Part shown: piece by piece, positions 8,554-16,378 of the stretch | Layout of the letters: each line of letters starts with the position of its first letter | Numbering within the stretch: position 1 is the stretch's first letter | NCBI RefSeq assembly: GCF_000756775.1 | Contig: NZ_CCSF01000001.1 | Span: 3,534,001 to 3,598,000 of the forward strand | Length of the DNA: 64,000 nt | Direction of reading: 5' to 3' | DNA from: Pseudomonas saudiphocaensis | Lineage (GTDB): Bacteria > Pseudomonadota > Gammaproteobacteria > Pseudomonadales > Pseudomonadaceae | Notes under the pieces: generated by a model | Told to the model about the DNA's origin: nothing | What the model saw: the letters and a program-made list of their open reading frames with translations, nothing else | The model's database searches: none | Translations under genes and position numbers: made by a program

Positions 8554-9327
8554 ATGACTCAACGTCTGCAAGGCAAGATTGCCTTCGTCACCGGCGCAAG
8601 CTCGGGTATCGGTGAAGCCACCGCCATTCGCTTTGCCCAGGAGGGCGCTTTGGTGGTGCTCTGCGGGCGCCGCGAGGAGGCGCTGGCCGTGGTACAGGAA
8701 AAAATTCTCAGCGCCGGCGGCCAGGCTGAAATCGCGGTGGCTGACGTCAGTCACGAGGCCGCTTATGTAGGGGCGATCGAAAGCACGGCCCAGCGCCATG
8801 GTCGCCTGGATATCCTGGTCAACAACGCCATGGCGTTCACCTGGGGCGCTGTGGACAACATGTCCACCGAGGATTGGCATGCCAACTTCAAGACCACGGT
8901 CGACGGCACCTTCTGGGGCACACGCACCGCGATGCGCCTGATGAAGGAGAAGGGTGGCGGCAGCATCGTCAATATCTCCTCGATCTGTGGCCAGTTCGGC
9001 ACGGCCTGGATGAGCGGATACTCGGCGGCCAAGGCTGCGGTGAACAACTTCAGCCGGGCGGTGGCCAGTGAAGGCGCGCCCTATGGCGTGCGCTGCAATG
9101 TGGTCATCCCCGGGGTGGTCGATACCCCGGCCATGGCCGGCATGATGAGCGACGACAAGGCCCGCGGTAATACCGAAAAACTGATTCCCATGAAGCGCGT
9201 GGGTCAGCCGGTCGAGCTGGCCAACGCGATCCTGTTCCTGGCCAGCGACGAAGCGTCCTATGTCACCGGTGCCTGCCTGAACGTCGACGGTGGGCGCAGC
9301 TCCGACCTCTACACCGTGTTTGAGTGA
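8554..9327 (+). CDS. Short-chain dehydrogenase/reductase
   Basis: A 257-residue classical SDR with TGASSGIGEA for cofactor binding and catalytic S143, Y156 and K160 (YSAAK). The normally invariant NNAG motif reads NNAM (LVNNAMAF), a change next to the nicotinamide-ribose region that may affect the pocket. It begins 16 bp after the preceding SDR, with AGGAG upstream, so the two are cotranscribed. It probably acts on a ring hydroxyl or keto group of a steroid or its CoA thioester; no closer assignment is supported. Confidence 0.75.
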   Translation: MTQRLQGKIAFVTGASSGIGEATAIRFAQEGALVVLCGRREEALAVVQEKILSAGGQAEIAVADVSHEAAYVGAIESTAQRHGRLDILVNNAMAFTWGAVDNMSTEDWHANFKTTVDGTFWGTRTAMRLMKEKGGGSIVNISSICGQFGTAWMSGYSAAKAAVNNFSRAVASEGAPYGVRCNVVIPGVVDTPAMAGMMSDDKARGNTEKLIPMKRVGQPVELANAILFLASDEASYVTGACLNVDGGRSSDLYTVFE

Positions 9328-9334
9328 GGTGCCC

Positions 9335-9964
9335 ATGAGTGATCAGGATCTTTTGGCGCGTATCGACCGCCTGGAGTCCCTTGATGCGATTCGCCAGTTG
9401 GCCGGAAAGTACGCGCTGTCTCTGGACATGCGCGACCTTGACGCCATGGCCAACTGCTTCGCGCCGGACGTGCGTGTCGGTCGCGACAAGGTCGGCCGCG
9501 CGCATCTCAAGGCCTGGCTCGACGACACCATGCGCCTGCAGTTCCATGGCACCTCGCATCACCTGGGCCAGCACATCATCGAGTTCAGCGATGCGGACCA
9601 CGCCACCGGCGTGGTGTATTCCAAGAACGAACATGAGACCGGCCCGGAGTGGGTGATCATGCAGATGCTCTACTGGGACGACTATGAGCGCATCGACGGG
9701 CGCTGGTGTTTCCGCCGCCGGTTGCCGTGCTACTGGTATGCCAGCGACCTGAACAAGCCGCCGATCGGTGGCTTGAAGATGCGTTGGCCGGGTCGCGAGC
9801 CCTACGCCGGTTCCTTCCATGAGCTGTTCCCGTCGTGGGATGCCTTCTGGGCCAAGCGTCCGAACAAGGACGAGCTGCCCGAGGTGGCCGAGCCTGCACC
9901 GCTGGAAGGCTTCCTGGCGACGATGCGCCGGGGTGCGGCGGACCCGAAAATCCGCGTGCGCTGA
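9335..9964 (+). CDS. SnoaL/NTF2-like fold protein
   Basis: A 209-residue protein with the pattern of the SnoaL_4/NTF2-like family: an initial helix DRLESLDAIRQLAGKYALSLDMRDLDAMANCFAPD, then a cone-forming beta-sheet containing GTSHHLGQHIIEF and GRWCFRRRLPCYWY. Members include ketosteroid isomerase, polyketide cyclases and dehydratases. In this setting a double-bond isomerisation or dehydration of a steroid intermediate is plausible, but catalytic residues cannot be assigned with confidence. It starts 7 bp after the SDR stop and is the last gene before a terminator. It is longer than typical single-domain ketosteroid isomerases (~130 residues). Confidence 0.7.
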   Translation: MSDQDLLARIDRLESLDAIRQLAGKYALSLDMRDLDAMANCFAPDVRVGRDKVGRAHLKAWLDDTMRLQFHGTSHHLGQHIIEFSDADHATGVVYSKNEHETGPEWVIMQMLYWDDYERIDGRWCFRRRLPCYWYASDLNKPPIGGLKMRWPGREPYAGSFHELFPSWDAFWAKRPNKDELPEVAEPAPLEGFLATMRRGAADPKIRVR

Positions 9965-9978
9965 CGTTACACCTCTTT

Positions 9979-10012
9979 GCCCACTCGCCCGCCACGGCGG
10001 TGGGCTTTTTTT
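9979..10012 (+). terminator. Rho-independent terminator
   Basis: GCCCAC (9979-9984) pairs with GTGGGC (10000-10005), with further CGCC/GGCG pairing inside, followed by seven T (10006-10012). It ends the SDR-SDR-NTF2 unit. Confidence 0.8.
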
Positions 10013-10072
10013 GTTGCCGCCTGAGCATCGCCGAAGCCGCCTCCCGGCGTCGGCCTCATTGAGGATCGATCG

Positions 10073-11137
10073 ATGAATCCATTGTTTCAGCCGCTGCGGC
10101 TGGGTGAGCTGCAACTTGCCAACCGTATCGTGATGGCTCCGATGACCCGCAGCCGCGCCGATTCCCGTGCCGTGCCCACTGCCGAGATGGTCGACTACTA
10201 CCGGCAGCGCGCCGGTGCCGGGCTCATTGTCGCCGAGGGGGCCGCCCCTTCGGCCGAGGGCCTTGGCTACTGCAGGACGCCGGGCATCTTCAACTCCGAG
10301 CAGGTGGCCGCCTGGCGTGCAGTGACCGACGCCGTGCATGCCGAGGGCGGCCTGATCGTCCTGCAATTGATGCACGTCGGCCGTGCCGCCAGCCGCCACA
10401 ACAAGCCGGTGGGGGCGCGTACCGTCGCACCCTCGGCCCTGCGCGCCAACACGCAGCTGTACAGCGACGCCGCGGGGATGGTCGATACCGATGAACCACA
10501 TGCCTTGAGTACCCAGGAAGTGGCCGAGGTGGTACGTCAGTATCGCGACGCGGCGGTGCTGGCGCGGGAGGCCGGCTTCGACGGTGTCGAGCTGCATTGC
10601 ACCAGCGGTTACCTACCCATGCAGTTCATGGCCAGTGGCAGCAACCGTCGCGAGGACCACTATGGCGGCTCGGTGGAAAACCGCGTGCGCTTCCCGGCCG
10701 AGGTACTAGCGGCCATGGCCGAGGCCATCGGCGCAGGTCGTGTCGGCTATCGGATGTGTCCGGGAAATCCCTACAACGACATCCAGGACGAGGATCCCGC
10801 CGGCACAGCGGTGGCACTGATGAAGGCCGTCACCCCACTGGAACTGGCCTACCTGCATATCATGCGCTCACCGGTCGCCGGCCTGGATGCCTTCGCACTG
10901 GCTCGCGAGCACGGCCAGACCGCGTTGATTCTCAATGATGGCTTTGATGGTCCCAGTGCCGCGGCGGCGATCGAGGCTGGTCAGGGCGAGGCGGTGTCCT
11001 TCGCCCGTCACTTCATCGGCAATCCCGATCTGCCTCAGCGCCTGCGCAACGGATGGCCGGTGACGGGTTTCGACCGCAAGACCCTCTACAGTGCGGGCCC
11101 GGCAGGCTATAGCGACTATCCGGCGTGGTCGGGTTGA
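10073..11137 (+). CDS. Old yellow enzyme family flavin oxidoreductase (NemA-like) with altered active site
   Basis: A 354-residue single-domain FMN TIM-barrel enzyme of the NemA/xenobiotic reductase length class. It begins LFQPLRLGELQLANRIVMAPMTR and contains YGGSVENR near residues 197-204. The usual substrate-anchoring pair is His-x-x-His/Asn; here H175 is kept but the second position is S178 (ELHCTSGY), with Y180 retained. Such enzymes reduce activated C=C bonds, so a steroid enone or a conjugated ring C/D intermediate is a plausible substrate, though the loss of the second His may change what is bound. It lies alone between two terminators. Confidence 0.75.
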   Translation: MNPLFQPLRLGELQLANRIVMAPMTRSRADSRAVPTAEMVDYYRQRAGAGLIVAEGAAPSAEGLGYCRTPGIFNSEQVAAWRAVTDAVHAEGGLIVLQLMHVGRAASRHNKPVGARTVAPSALRANTQLYSDAAGMVDTDEPHALSTQEVAEVVRQYRDAAVLAREAGFDGVELHCTSGYLPMQFMASGSNRREDHYGGSVENRVRFPAEVLAAMAEAIGAGRVGYRMCPGNPYNDIQDEDPAGTAVALMKAVTPLELAYLHIMRSPVAGLDAFALAREHGQTALILNDGFDGPSAAAAIEAGQGEAVSFARHFIGNPDLPQRLRNGWPVTGFDRKTLYSAGPAGYSDYPAWSG

Positions 11138-11165
11138 GTTCAGTCCCTCGCGTGCTGCAGCGGTA

Positions 11166-11202
11166 AAAAAGCCCGCTTCGTTAAACGCGAAGCGGGCTTT
11201 TT
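11166..11202. terminator. Bidirectional terminator between convergent genes
   Basis: GCCCGCTTCG (11171-11180) pairs with CGAAGCGGGC (11188-11197) around a 7-nt loop, flanked by A5/A6 on the left and T5 on the right. It can serve both the flavin oxidoreductase and the leftward fadE30. Confidence 0.9.
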
Positions 11203-11224
11203 GGTCGAGCATGCACAGGTCGAA

Positions 11225-12409
11225 TCAGCGTACCCGCGGCTCGCGGGGCATGCCCAGGGCGCGCTCGGCGATAATGTTGCGCTGAATCTCGTTGCTGCCG
11301 CCGTAGAGGGTGTCCGAGCGGGTGAAGAGAAACAGCGATTGCAGCCGTGACAGCTGGTACGGCGCGCCTTCGAGCAGCTCCGCCTGCGGGCCGAGCACGT
11401 CCATAGCCAATTTGCCCAGGTCGCGGTGCCAGTTCGACCAGGCCAGCTTGTAGATCATCGCTTCGCCACGCAGACTGCCGTCCTGGGTGCCGGAGAGCAT
11501 GCGCAGCGAGTTGTAGCGCAGCACTTTGAGCCCGGCCCAGGCCCGTGCCAGACGTTGGCGGATCAACGGATCGCGGTCGGCACCGGTATCCCGGGCGGCG
11601 CGGATGACCTCTTCGAGCTCGTTGCGAAACTGCATTTGCTGGCCGAGGGTTGACACACCGCGCTCGAAGCCCAGCAGGGTCATGGCCACCTTCCAGCCGT
11701 CGCCCGGCGCGCCGATGATGTTGTCCGCCGCGGTGCGGGCGTCGCTGAAGAACACCTCGTTGAACTCGCTGGTGCCGGTCAGTTGCTGGATTGGTTGCAC
11801 CGCGATGCCGGGCTGCTCCATCGGCACCAGCAGGAAGGTCAGCCCCTGGTGGCCGACGCTGCCGGGCTCGGTGCGCGCCAGCACGAAGCACCACTGGGAT
11901 TCATGGGCGAGAGAGGTCCAGACCTTCTGGCCATTGATGATCCACTCGCCGTTTTCCAGTTGAGCGCGGGTTTTGACGCCGGCGAGGTCCGAGCCGGCGC
12001 TGGGTTCCGAATAGCCCTGGCACCAGAACTCGCGTCCTTCGAGGATGCCAGGGAGAAACCGCTGGCGCTGCGCCTCGCTGCCCAGTGCCACCAGAGTCGG
12101 GCCGATCAGGCCTTCGCCGATGTGGCCCATGCGGCCGGGACCGCCGGCGCGGGCGTATTCTTCATGAAAGATCACCTGCTGCGAGATGGAAAGGCCGCGC
12201 CCGCCGAACTCGGTGGGCCAGCCGATGCCGATCCAGCCGCCCTTGGCCATCTCGCGTTCCCAGGCCTTTCTCTCCTCGGGGAACATGTGCTCGTCGCCGG
12301 GCCCGCCGCGAAAGCGCAGTTGCTCGAACTCGCCGCGTAGGTGCGTCGCGAGCCAGTCGGCGACCTGCTGGCGGAACGCTTCGTCTTCAGGGGTGAAGCC
12401 AATTTTCAT
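11225..12409 (-). CDS. fadE30: FadE30-type acyl-CoA dehydrogenase
   Basis: A 394-residue acyl-CoA dehydrogenase. Segments such as WCQGYSEPSAGSDLA, INGQKVWTSLAHESQWCFVLARTE, LTGTSEFNEVFF and ERGVSTLGQQ closely match remembered mycobacterial FadE30, which starts beta-oxidation of the propanoyl side chain of hydroxy-HIP-CoA. The FAD-binding end DTLYGGSNEIQRNIIAER has Gly where MCAD-type enzymes carry the catalytic Glu, as in heteromeric steroid dehydrogenases that use a Glu elsewhere. Its start overlaps the stop of the companion dehydrogenase by 4 bp (ATGA), implying translational coupling and a mixed complex. Confidence 0.85.
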   Translation of the reverse strand: MKIGFTPEDEAFRQQVADWLATHLRGEFEQLRFRGGPGDEHMFPEERKAWEREMAKGGWIGIGWPTEFGGRGLSISQQVIFHEEYARAGGPGRMGHIGEGLIGPTLVALGSEAQRQRFLPGILEGREFWCQGYSEPSAGSDLAGVKTRAQLENGEWIINGQKVWTSLAHESQWCFVLARTEPGSVGHQGLTFLLVPMEQPGIAVQPIQQLTGTSEFNEVFFSDARTAADNIIGAPGDGWKVAMTLLGFERGVSTLGQQMQFRNELEEVIRAARDTGADRDPLIRQRLARAWAGLKVLRYNSLRMLSGTQDGSLRGEAMIYKLAWSNWHRDLGKLAMDVLGPQAELLEGAPYQLSRLQSLFLFTRSDTLYGGSNEIQRNIIAERALGMPREPRVR

Positions 12410-13566
12410 GGGCGTGACTCCAGGATAAGGGCAGCGAGGCGCTCGCGGTGCCAGGCAGGGGTGCCCAGCAACTGTTCGCTGGCGCGGGCACGTTTGAAAT
12501 ACAGGTGGGGGTCGTATTCCCAGGTGAAACCGACGCCGCCGTGCAGCTGGATGGATTCGCCGGCGCAGAGCATGAAGGCTTCGCTGGCCTCGCTCTTGGC
12601 AATGGCGGCGGCTTCGCTCAGTTCTGCCTTGAGTTGCGGATCGCCGTCCGGCGCCAGCACCTGCTGGGCGATGCAGGCCGCGTAGTACGCGACCGAGCGG
12701 CTGTTCTCGATGTGCAGCATAAGGTCCGCGCAGCGATGCTTGATGGCCTGGAAGCTGGCGATCGGTCGGTTGAACTGCTGGCGCTCGCCGATATAGGCCA
12801 GGGTCAGGTCGAGGCAGCGCTGGGCGGCGCCGGTCTGCTCGCAGGCGAGGGCGATGGCGCCAATCTGCAGCGTTTTTTCCAGCAGGGCGGCGGCGTCCTG
12901 ATCGAGCGTCAGGCTCTGCTCGGGCGCGACCGTCACGTTGGTGAGCCTGATTCGCGCCAGCCGGCGGGTCTGGTCAAGGGTCGGCAGGGCGCTGCGCTCG
13001 ATACCGGCCTGGTTCGCTGGCACCGCGAACAGGGCAAGACGACCGTCCTCGTGTTCGGCGGTGAGGATCAGCAGGTCGGCGCTGGCGCCGTCGAGCACCG
13101 CGTCATATTCGCCATCCAGTCGCCAGCCTCCGGCGTCCGGGCGCGCGCTCGGCTGCCGGGACGCCCTCCAGCCGTTGCGCTCCTGGCCGAAGGCAAGGGT
13201 GGCAGTCAGGGTGCCGGCGGCCAGTTCGGGCAGCCAGGTTTCCCGTAGTGGCTCGCTGTCGCCCAGCAACAGTGCCGGCGTGGCCAGGCAGGCGCTGGAC
13301 AGGAACGGGGCGCAGAGCAGGTGGCGGCCCATCTGCTCAAGAAGGATCGCCTGCTCGACGAAGCCCATGCCGACGCCGCCATAGGCTTCGGGGATCATCA
13401 ATGCCGGCCAGTACAGCTCCTGGCCGATCTGTTGCCAGACCTGGGCGTCGTAGCCCAGCGCGCTCTCCATGGCGGTGCGAACGGCGGCAGAGTCCGACGC
13501 CTTGCCCAGAAAGCCGGCGGCGGTCTCCTGAATCATCAATTGCTCTTCGTTAAAGGCGAAGTCCAT
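12406..13566 (-). CDS. Acyl-CoA dehydrogenase, partner subunit of FadE30
   Basis: A 386-residue acyl-CoA dehydrogenase of the shorter-motif partner class. It opens MDFAFNEEQLMIQETAAGFL and has the C-terminal region ESIQLHGGVGFTWEYDPHLYFKRA, but the central FAD-binding segments are weak, as in the second chains of alpha2beta2 steroid acyl-CoA dehydrogenases. It is the promoter-proximal gene of a two-gene operon with fadE30 and is led by regulon site 4. Together they should form the enzyme that introduces the first double bond into the HIP-CoA side chain. The heteromeric structure is inferred from family knowledge. Confidence 0.8.
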   Translation of the reverse strand: MDFAFNEEQLMIQETAAGFLGKASDSAAVRTAMESALGYDAQVWQQIGQELYWPALMIPEAYGGVGMGFVEQAILLEQMGRHLLCAPFLSSACLATPALLLGDSEPLRETWLPELAAGTLTATLAFGQERNGWRASRQPSARPDAGGWRLDGEYDAVLDGASADLLILTAEHEDGRLALFAVPANQAGIERSALPTLDQTRRLARIRLTNVTVAPEQSLTLDQDAAALLEKTLQIGAIALACEQTGAAQRCLDLTLAYIGERQQFNRPIASFQAIKHRCADLMLHIENSRSVAYYAACIAQQVLAPDGDPQLKAELSEAAAIAKSEASEAFMLCAGESIQLHGGVGFTWEYDPHLYFKRARASEQLLGTPAWHRERLAALILESRP

Positions 13567-13595
13567 GACTGGCTCCTTGGAAAGTCTCAGGTGCG

Positions 13596-13639
13596 AGTCT
13601 CACTGGCATGGCCATGCGGCGAATCCTCAAAAAGGACTA
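13596..13639 (-). promoter_or_regulatory. Steroid-regulon promoter element (site 4, divergent from site 5)
   Basis: On the minus strand TAGTCCTTTTTGAGGATT (13639-13622) is the most degenerate copy. A GAGACT hexamer (13601-13596) follows after 20 bp. The dehydrogenase start at 13566 is 55 bp beyond the element. Confidence 0.5.
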
Positions 13640-13688
13640 GCCCGCCTCTTGCGCTCGGGTTGAGCGCCCGCCAACCGGCGCTGGTGCC

Positions 13689-13732
13689 TAGTCTCAACGG
13701 ACGATGAAGCTTTCTTCGACGCTTCACAGAAT
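13689..13732 (+). promoter_or_regulatory. Steroid-regulon promoter element (site 5)
   Basis: TAGTCTCAACGGACGATG (13689-13706) is followed after 20 bp by CAGAAT (13727-13732). The dioxygenase start at 13773 is 66 bp downstream. It probably drives the long operon from tesB to the SDR gene ending at 23445. Confidence 0.65.
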
Positions 13733-13772
13733 GCGCTCAATCCACGATGAGCCTTCTTGCAGGAGCGCAGAT

Positions 13773-14666
13773 ATGATCGAAATCCGAGCATTGAGTTACT
13801 TGGTCGTCCAGGCGAGCAATCTCAACGATTGGCAGCGCTACGCCGAAGATGTGCTTGGCATGCAGGTCAGTGCCGCACCGGGCGGCGGGCTCTACGTGAA
13901 GATGGACGAGCGTCCGTTCCGCATGCTCATCGTCGAAGGCGCCGAGGCACGCTACTTCGCATCCGGTTGGGAGCTGGCCAGCGAGAAGGCCTTCGGCCGA
14001 GCGCTGCAGTTGCTCGAGGAAAAGGGCGTGGCCTACCAGCAGGGCGCTGCCGCCGAATGCAACCAGCGTGGCGTACAGGCGCTCGCGGTGGTCGTCGACC
14101 CCTCCGGCAACCGCCACGAACTGTCCTGGGGCTATCGCTCCGACTGTCAGCCTTTCGTCTCGCCCCAGGGCGTGCCGCGTTTCATTACCGGCGACATGGG
14201 GCTGGGACACACTGTACTGCCGGCACCGAATTTCGACGCCACCGTGGCCTTTGCCCGCGATGTATTGGGCTTCGAGGTTTCCGACATCTTTAACTTCCGT
14301 CCGGCGCCCGATGCGCCGCCGGTGCGCATCCATTTCCTGCACTGCGCCAATGCGCGCCACCACAGCCTGGCCCTGGCCGAGTACCCAGTGCCCAGCGGCT
14401 GCGTGCACGCCATGGTGGAAGTCGACTCGATGACCGAGGTGGGGCGTGCTCATGACCGTATGCAGGCCGCTGGCGTCGCGCTGTCGGCCACCCTCGGGCA
14501 GCACCTCAACGACCGCATGACCAGTTTCTACATGAAGACGCCGTCCGGCTTCGACCTCGAATACGGCTACGGCGGGCTGCAGGTCGACTGGGAGCAGCAT
14601 TCGGCCTTCGAATTCACCCGTGTGAGCATCTGGGGCCACGACTTCTCGGTCGGGCGCCAGCAATAA
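13773..14666 (+). CDS. tesB: Extradiol ring-cleavage dioxygenase, TesB/HsaC type
   Basis: A 297-residue type I extradiol dioxygenase with two vicinal-oxygen-chelate domains. The iron ligands of the family (BphC H146, H210, E260) align with H146 in GLGHTVLPAP, H212 in CVHAMVEVDS and E263 in FDLEYGYGG; active-site H197 lies in RHHSLALAEY. In steroid degradation this enzyme opens the aromatised ring A of the 9,10-seco intermediate (3,4-DHSA) by meta cleavage; the product goes to the TesD-type hydrolase. BphC-type biphenyl enzymes are related, but every neighbour here is a steroid gene. The ATG at 13773 follows AGGAG; longer in-frame starts would run through the promoter. Confidence 0.88.
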   Translation: MIEIRALSYLVVQASNLNDWQRYAEDVLGMQVSAAPGGGLYVKMDERPFRMLIVEGAEARYFASGWELASEKAFGRALQLLEEKGVAYQQGAAAECNQRGVQALAVVVDPSGNRHELSWGYRSDCQPFVSPQGVPRFITGDMGLGHTVLPAPNFDATVAFARDVLGFEVSDIFNFRPAPDAPPVRIHFLHCANARHHSLALAEYPVPSGCVHAMVEVDSMTEVGRAHDRMQAAGVALSATLGQHLNDRMTSFYMKTPSGFDLEYGYGGLQVDWEQHSAFEFTRVSIWGHDFSVGRQQ

Positions 14667-14675
14667 GGAGTCGCC

Positions 14676-15554
14676 ATGAACAAGCAAATGACAACCCGGG
14701 ACGCAGTGGCCCTGCTCAAGGACGGCATGACTGTCGGCTTTGGTGGCTGGGGTCCGCGCCGCAAGCCGATGGCCGTGGTGCGAGAAATCCTTCGCTCGGA
14801 CGTCAAGGGTCTCACCGTGGTCGGCTATGGCGGCCCGGAAATGGGCATGCTCTGTGCCGCCGGCAAGGTCAGGAAACTGATTTTCTGTTTCGCGACGCTG
14901 GATGCCATTCCGCTGGAGCCCTGGTTTCGTAAGTGCCGCCAGGTAGGGCAGATCAAGGAGCTGATGGAGCTGGACGAAGGCATGTACCAGTGGGGATTGC
15001 GTGCCGCCGGCATGCGCTTGCCGTTCCTGCCGACCCGCTGCGGCCTGGCCACGGATGTCACCCGCCTGAACCCTGAACTCAAGACCATCCGCTCGCCCTA
15101 CGACGACGGTGAGGTGTTGCTGGCGATGCCGGCACTGAACCTGGATATCAGCTTCCTGCATGTCAATGAGGCCGACCGGCTGGGCAATACCCTGATCACT
15201 GGCAACGATCCCTATTTCGATCACCTGATGGCACGGGCCTCGGCGCAGTGCGTGGTCTCCTGCGAGCGCATCAGCGACCGGTTGGAGCTCTGTGCCGAGC
15301 AGGCGCGCTTCAACCTGTTCGAGCGCTACCTGGTGACAGGAGTGGTGCATGCGCCGTTCGGCGCACACCCGACCACCTGCGCACCGGAGTACGGGTGGGA
15401 CATGACGCACCTCAAGCGCTACGCCGAATCGGCGGAAGGCGACGGCGGTTGGGCGGCCTACATGGACGAATTCATCCACGTCGGCGAAGCCGATTACCAG
15501 ACCAAGAACGGCGGCCAAGACCGCCTGCGTACGCTGGCCCTGCCGGTGTTCTGA
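14676..15554 (+). CDS. ipdA: COCHEA-CoA hydrolase subunit IpdA (CoA-transferase fold)
   Basis: A 292-residue protein of the class I CoA-transferase fold, homologous to IpdA. Characteristic segments are VGFGGWGPRRKPMAVVREILRS near the N-terminus, VVGYGGPEMGMLCAAGKV, and MELDEGMYQWGLRAAGMRLPFLPT; E101 in DEGM matches the catalytic Glu of mycobacterial IpdA. With IpdB it forms a heteromeric hydrolase that opens the last carbocyclic ring (ring C) of the CoA-bound intermediate, despite its transferase ancestry. It starts 9 bp after tesB and 10 bp before ipdB, so all three are cotranscribed and the subunits are made together. Confidence 0.9.
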   Translation: MNKQMTTRDAVALLKDGMTVGFGGWGPRRKPMAVVREILRSDVKGLTVVGYGGPEMGMLCAAGKVRKLIFCFATLDAIPLEPWFRKCRQVGQIKELMELDEGMYQWGLRAAGMRLPFLPTRCGLATDVTRLNPELKTIRSPYDDGEVLLAMPALNLDISFLHVNEADRLGNTLITGNDPYFDHLMARASAQCVVSCERISDRLELCAEQARFNLFERYLVTGVVHAPFGAHPTTCAPEYGWDMTHLKRYAESAEGDGGWAAYMDEFIHVGEADYQTKNGGQDRLRTLALPVF

Positions 15555-15564
15555 GGAGTTCGAC

Positions 15565-16362
15565 ATGAGCGTTGCAGAGAATTATTCACTTGCCGAACTG
15601 ATGATCGTTGCCGCCAGCGAAGCCTGGCGTGACAACGGCGAACTCTTCGCCTCGGGTCTCGGTGTGCTGCCGAGGCTGGGCGCCAGCCTCGCCAAACTGA
15701 CCCATACCCCCGAGCTGCTGATGACCGACAGCGAGTGCTTCCTCGTGGAAGAACCGATTCCGGTTGGGCCGCGCGGTGACTACGTGCCCAAGTATTCCGG
15801 CTATCTGGGTTTCGAGCGTGTGTTCGAAGCGGTATGGGGCGGTCGCCGCCACGCGATGATCGGCCCGACCCAGGTGGATCGCTTCGCCCAGACCAACCTC
15901 TCGGCCATCGGCGGCGATTACTACCAGCCGAAGATCGCCATGCTCGGCGTACGCGGTCTGCCGGGCAACAGCATCAACCACAAGAATTCCTTCCTGGTGC
16001 CCAACCACTCGACCCGCTCGCTGGTGGCGGAAGTGGACATGGTCTCCGGCGTCGGCTTCAACCCTGAGCGCTGGGAAGAGGGCATGAACGCCTCGTTCAT
16101 GTCTGTCGGGATACTGCTGACCGACCTCTGCGTGATCGACTACAACGGGCCGAACCATGCGCCTCAGGTGCGTTCGCTGCACCCCGGTGTGAGCTTCGAG
16201 CAAGTGCAGGAAAACACCGGCTTCGAATTGCTCGCCGCGCCGGACATGGGCGTCACGCCAGCGCCCACTGAGGCCCAGCTGGAGATCATCCGGCGTCTGG
16301 ATCCACACGACCTGCGCAGCAAGCAGCTCAAGGGCAATCCGCCCGGCATTCGTCAGGCCTGA
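15565..16362 (+). CDS. ipdB: COCHEA-CoA hydrolase subunit IpdB
   Basis: A 265-residue beta-type CoA-transferase-fold subunit. It matches IpdB in segments such as VWGGRRHAMIGPTQVDRFAQTNLSAIGG, GVRGLPGNSINHKNSF and SLHPGVSFEQVQENTGFEL. It completes the IpdAB ring-opening hydrolase. It follows ipdA by 10 bp with a GAGGAG ribosome-binding site. The gene pair and its place next to ipdC and echA20 reproduce the mycobacterial HIP cluster, so the assignment is firm even though the reaction itself cannot be seen in the sequence. Confidence 0.9.
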   Translation: MSVAENYSLAELMIVAASEAWRDNGELFASGLGVLPRLGASLAKLTHTPELLMTDSECFLVEEPIPVGPRGDYVPKYSGYLGFERVFEAVWGGRRHAMIGPTQVDRFAQTNLSAIGGDYYQPKIAMLGVRGLPGNSINHKNSFLVPNHSTRSLVAEVDMVSGVGFNPERWEEGMNASFMSVGILLTDLCVIDYNGPNHAPQVRSLHPGVSFEQVQENTGFELLAAPDMGVTPAPTEAQLEIIRRLDPHDLRSKQLKGNPPGIRQA

Positions 16363-16378
16363 ATCGGGAGCCGCGTCA

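Noticed and set aside
13737-15566. A 609-codon minus-strand frame over tesB and ipdA
   Set aside because: It spans two well-recognised plus-strand genes and their junction, with no family similarity.
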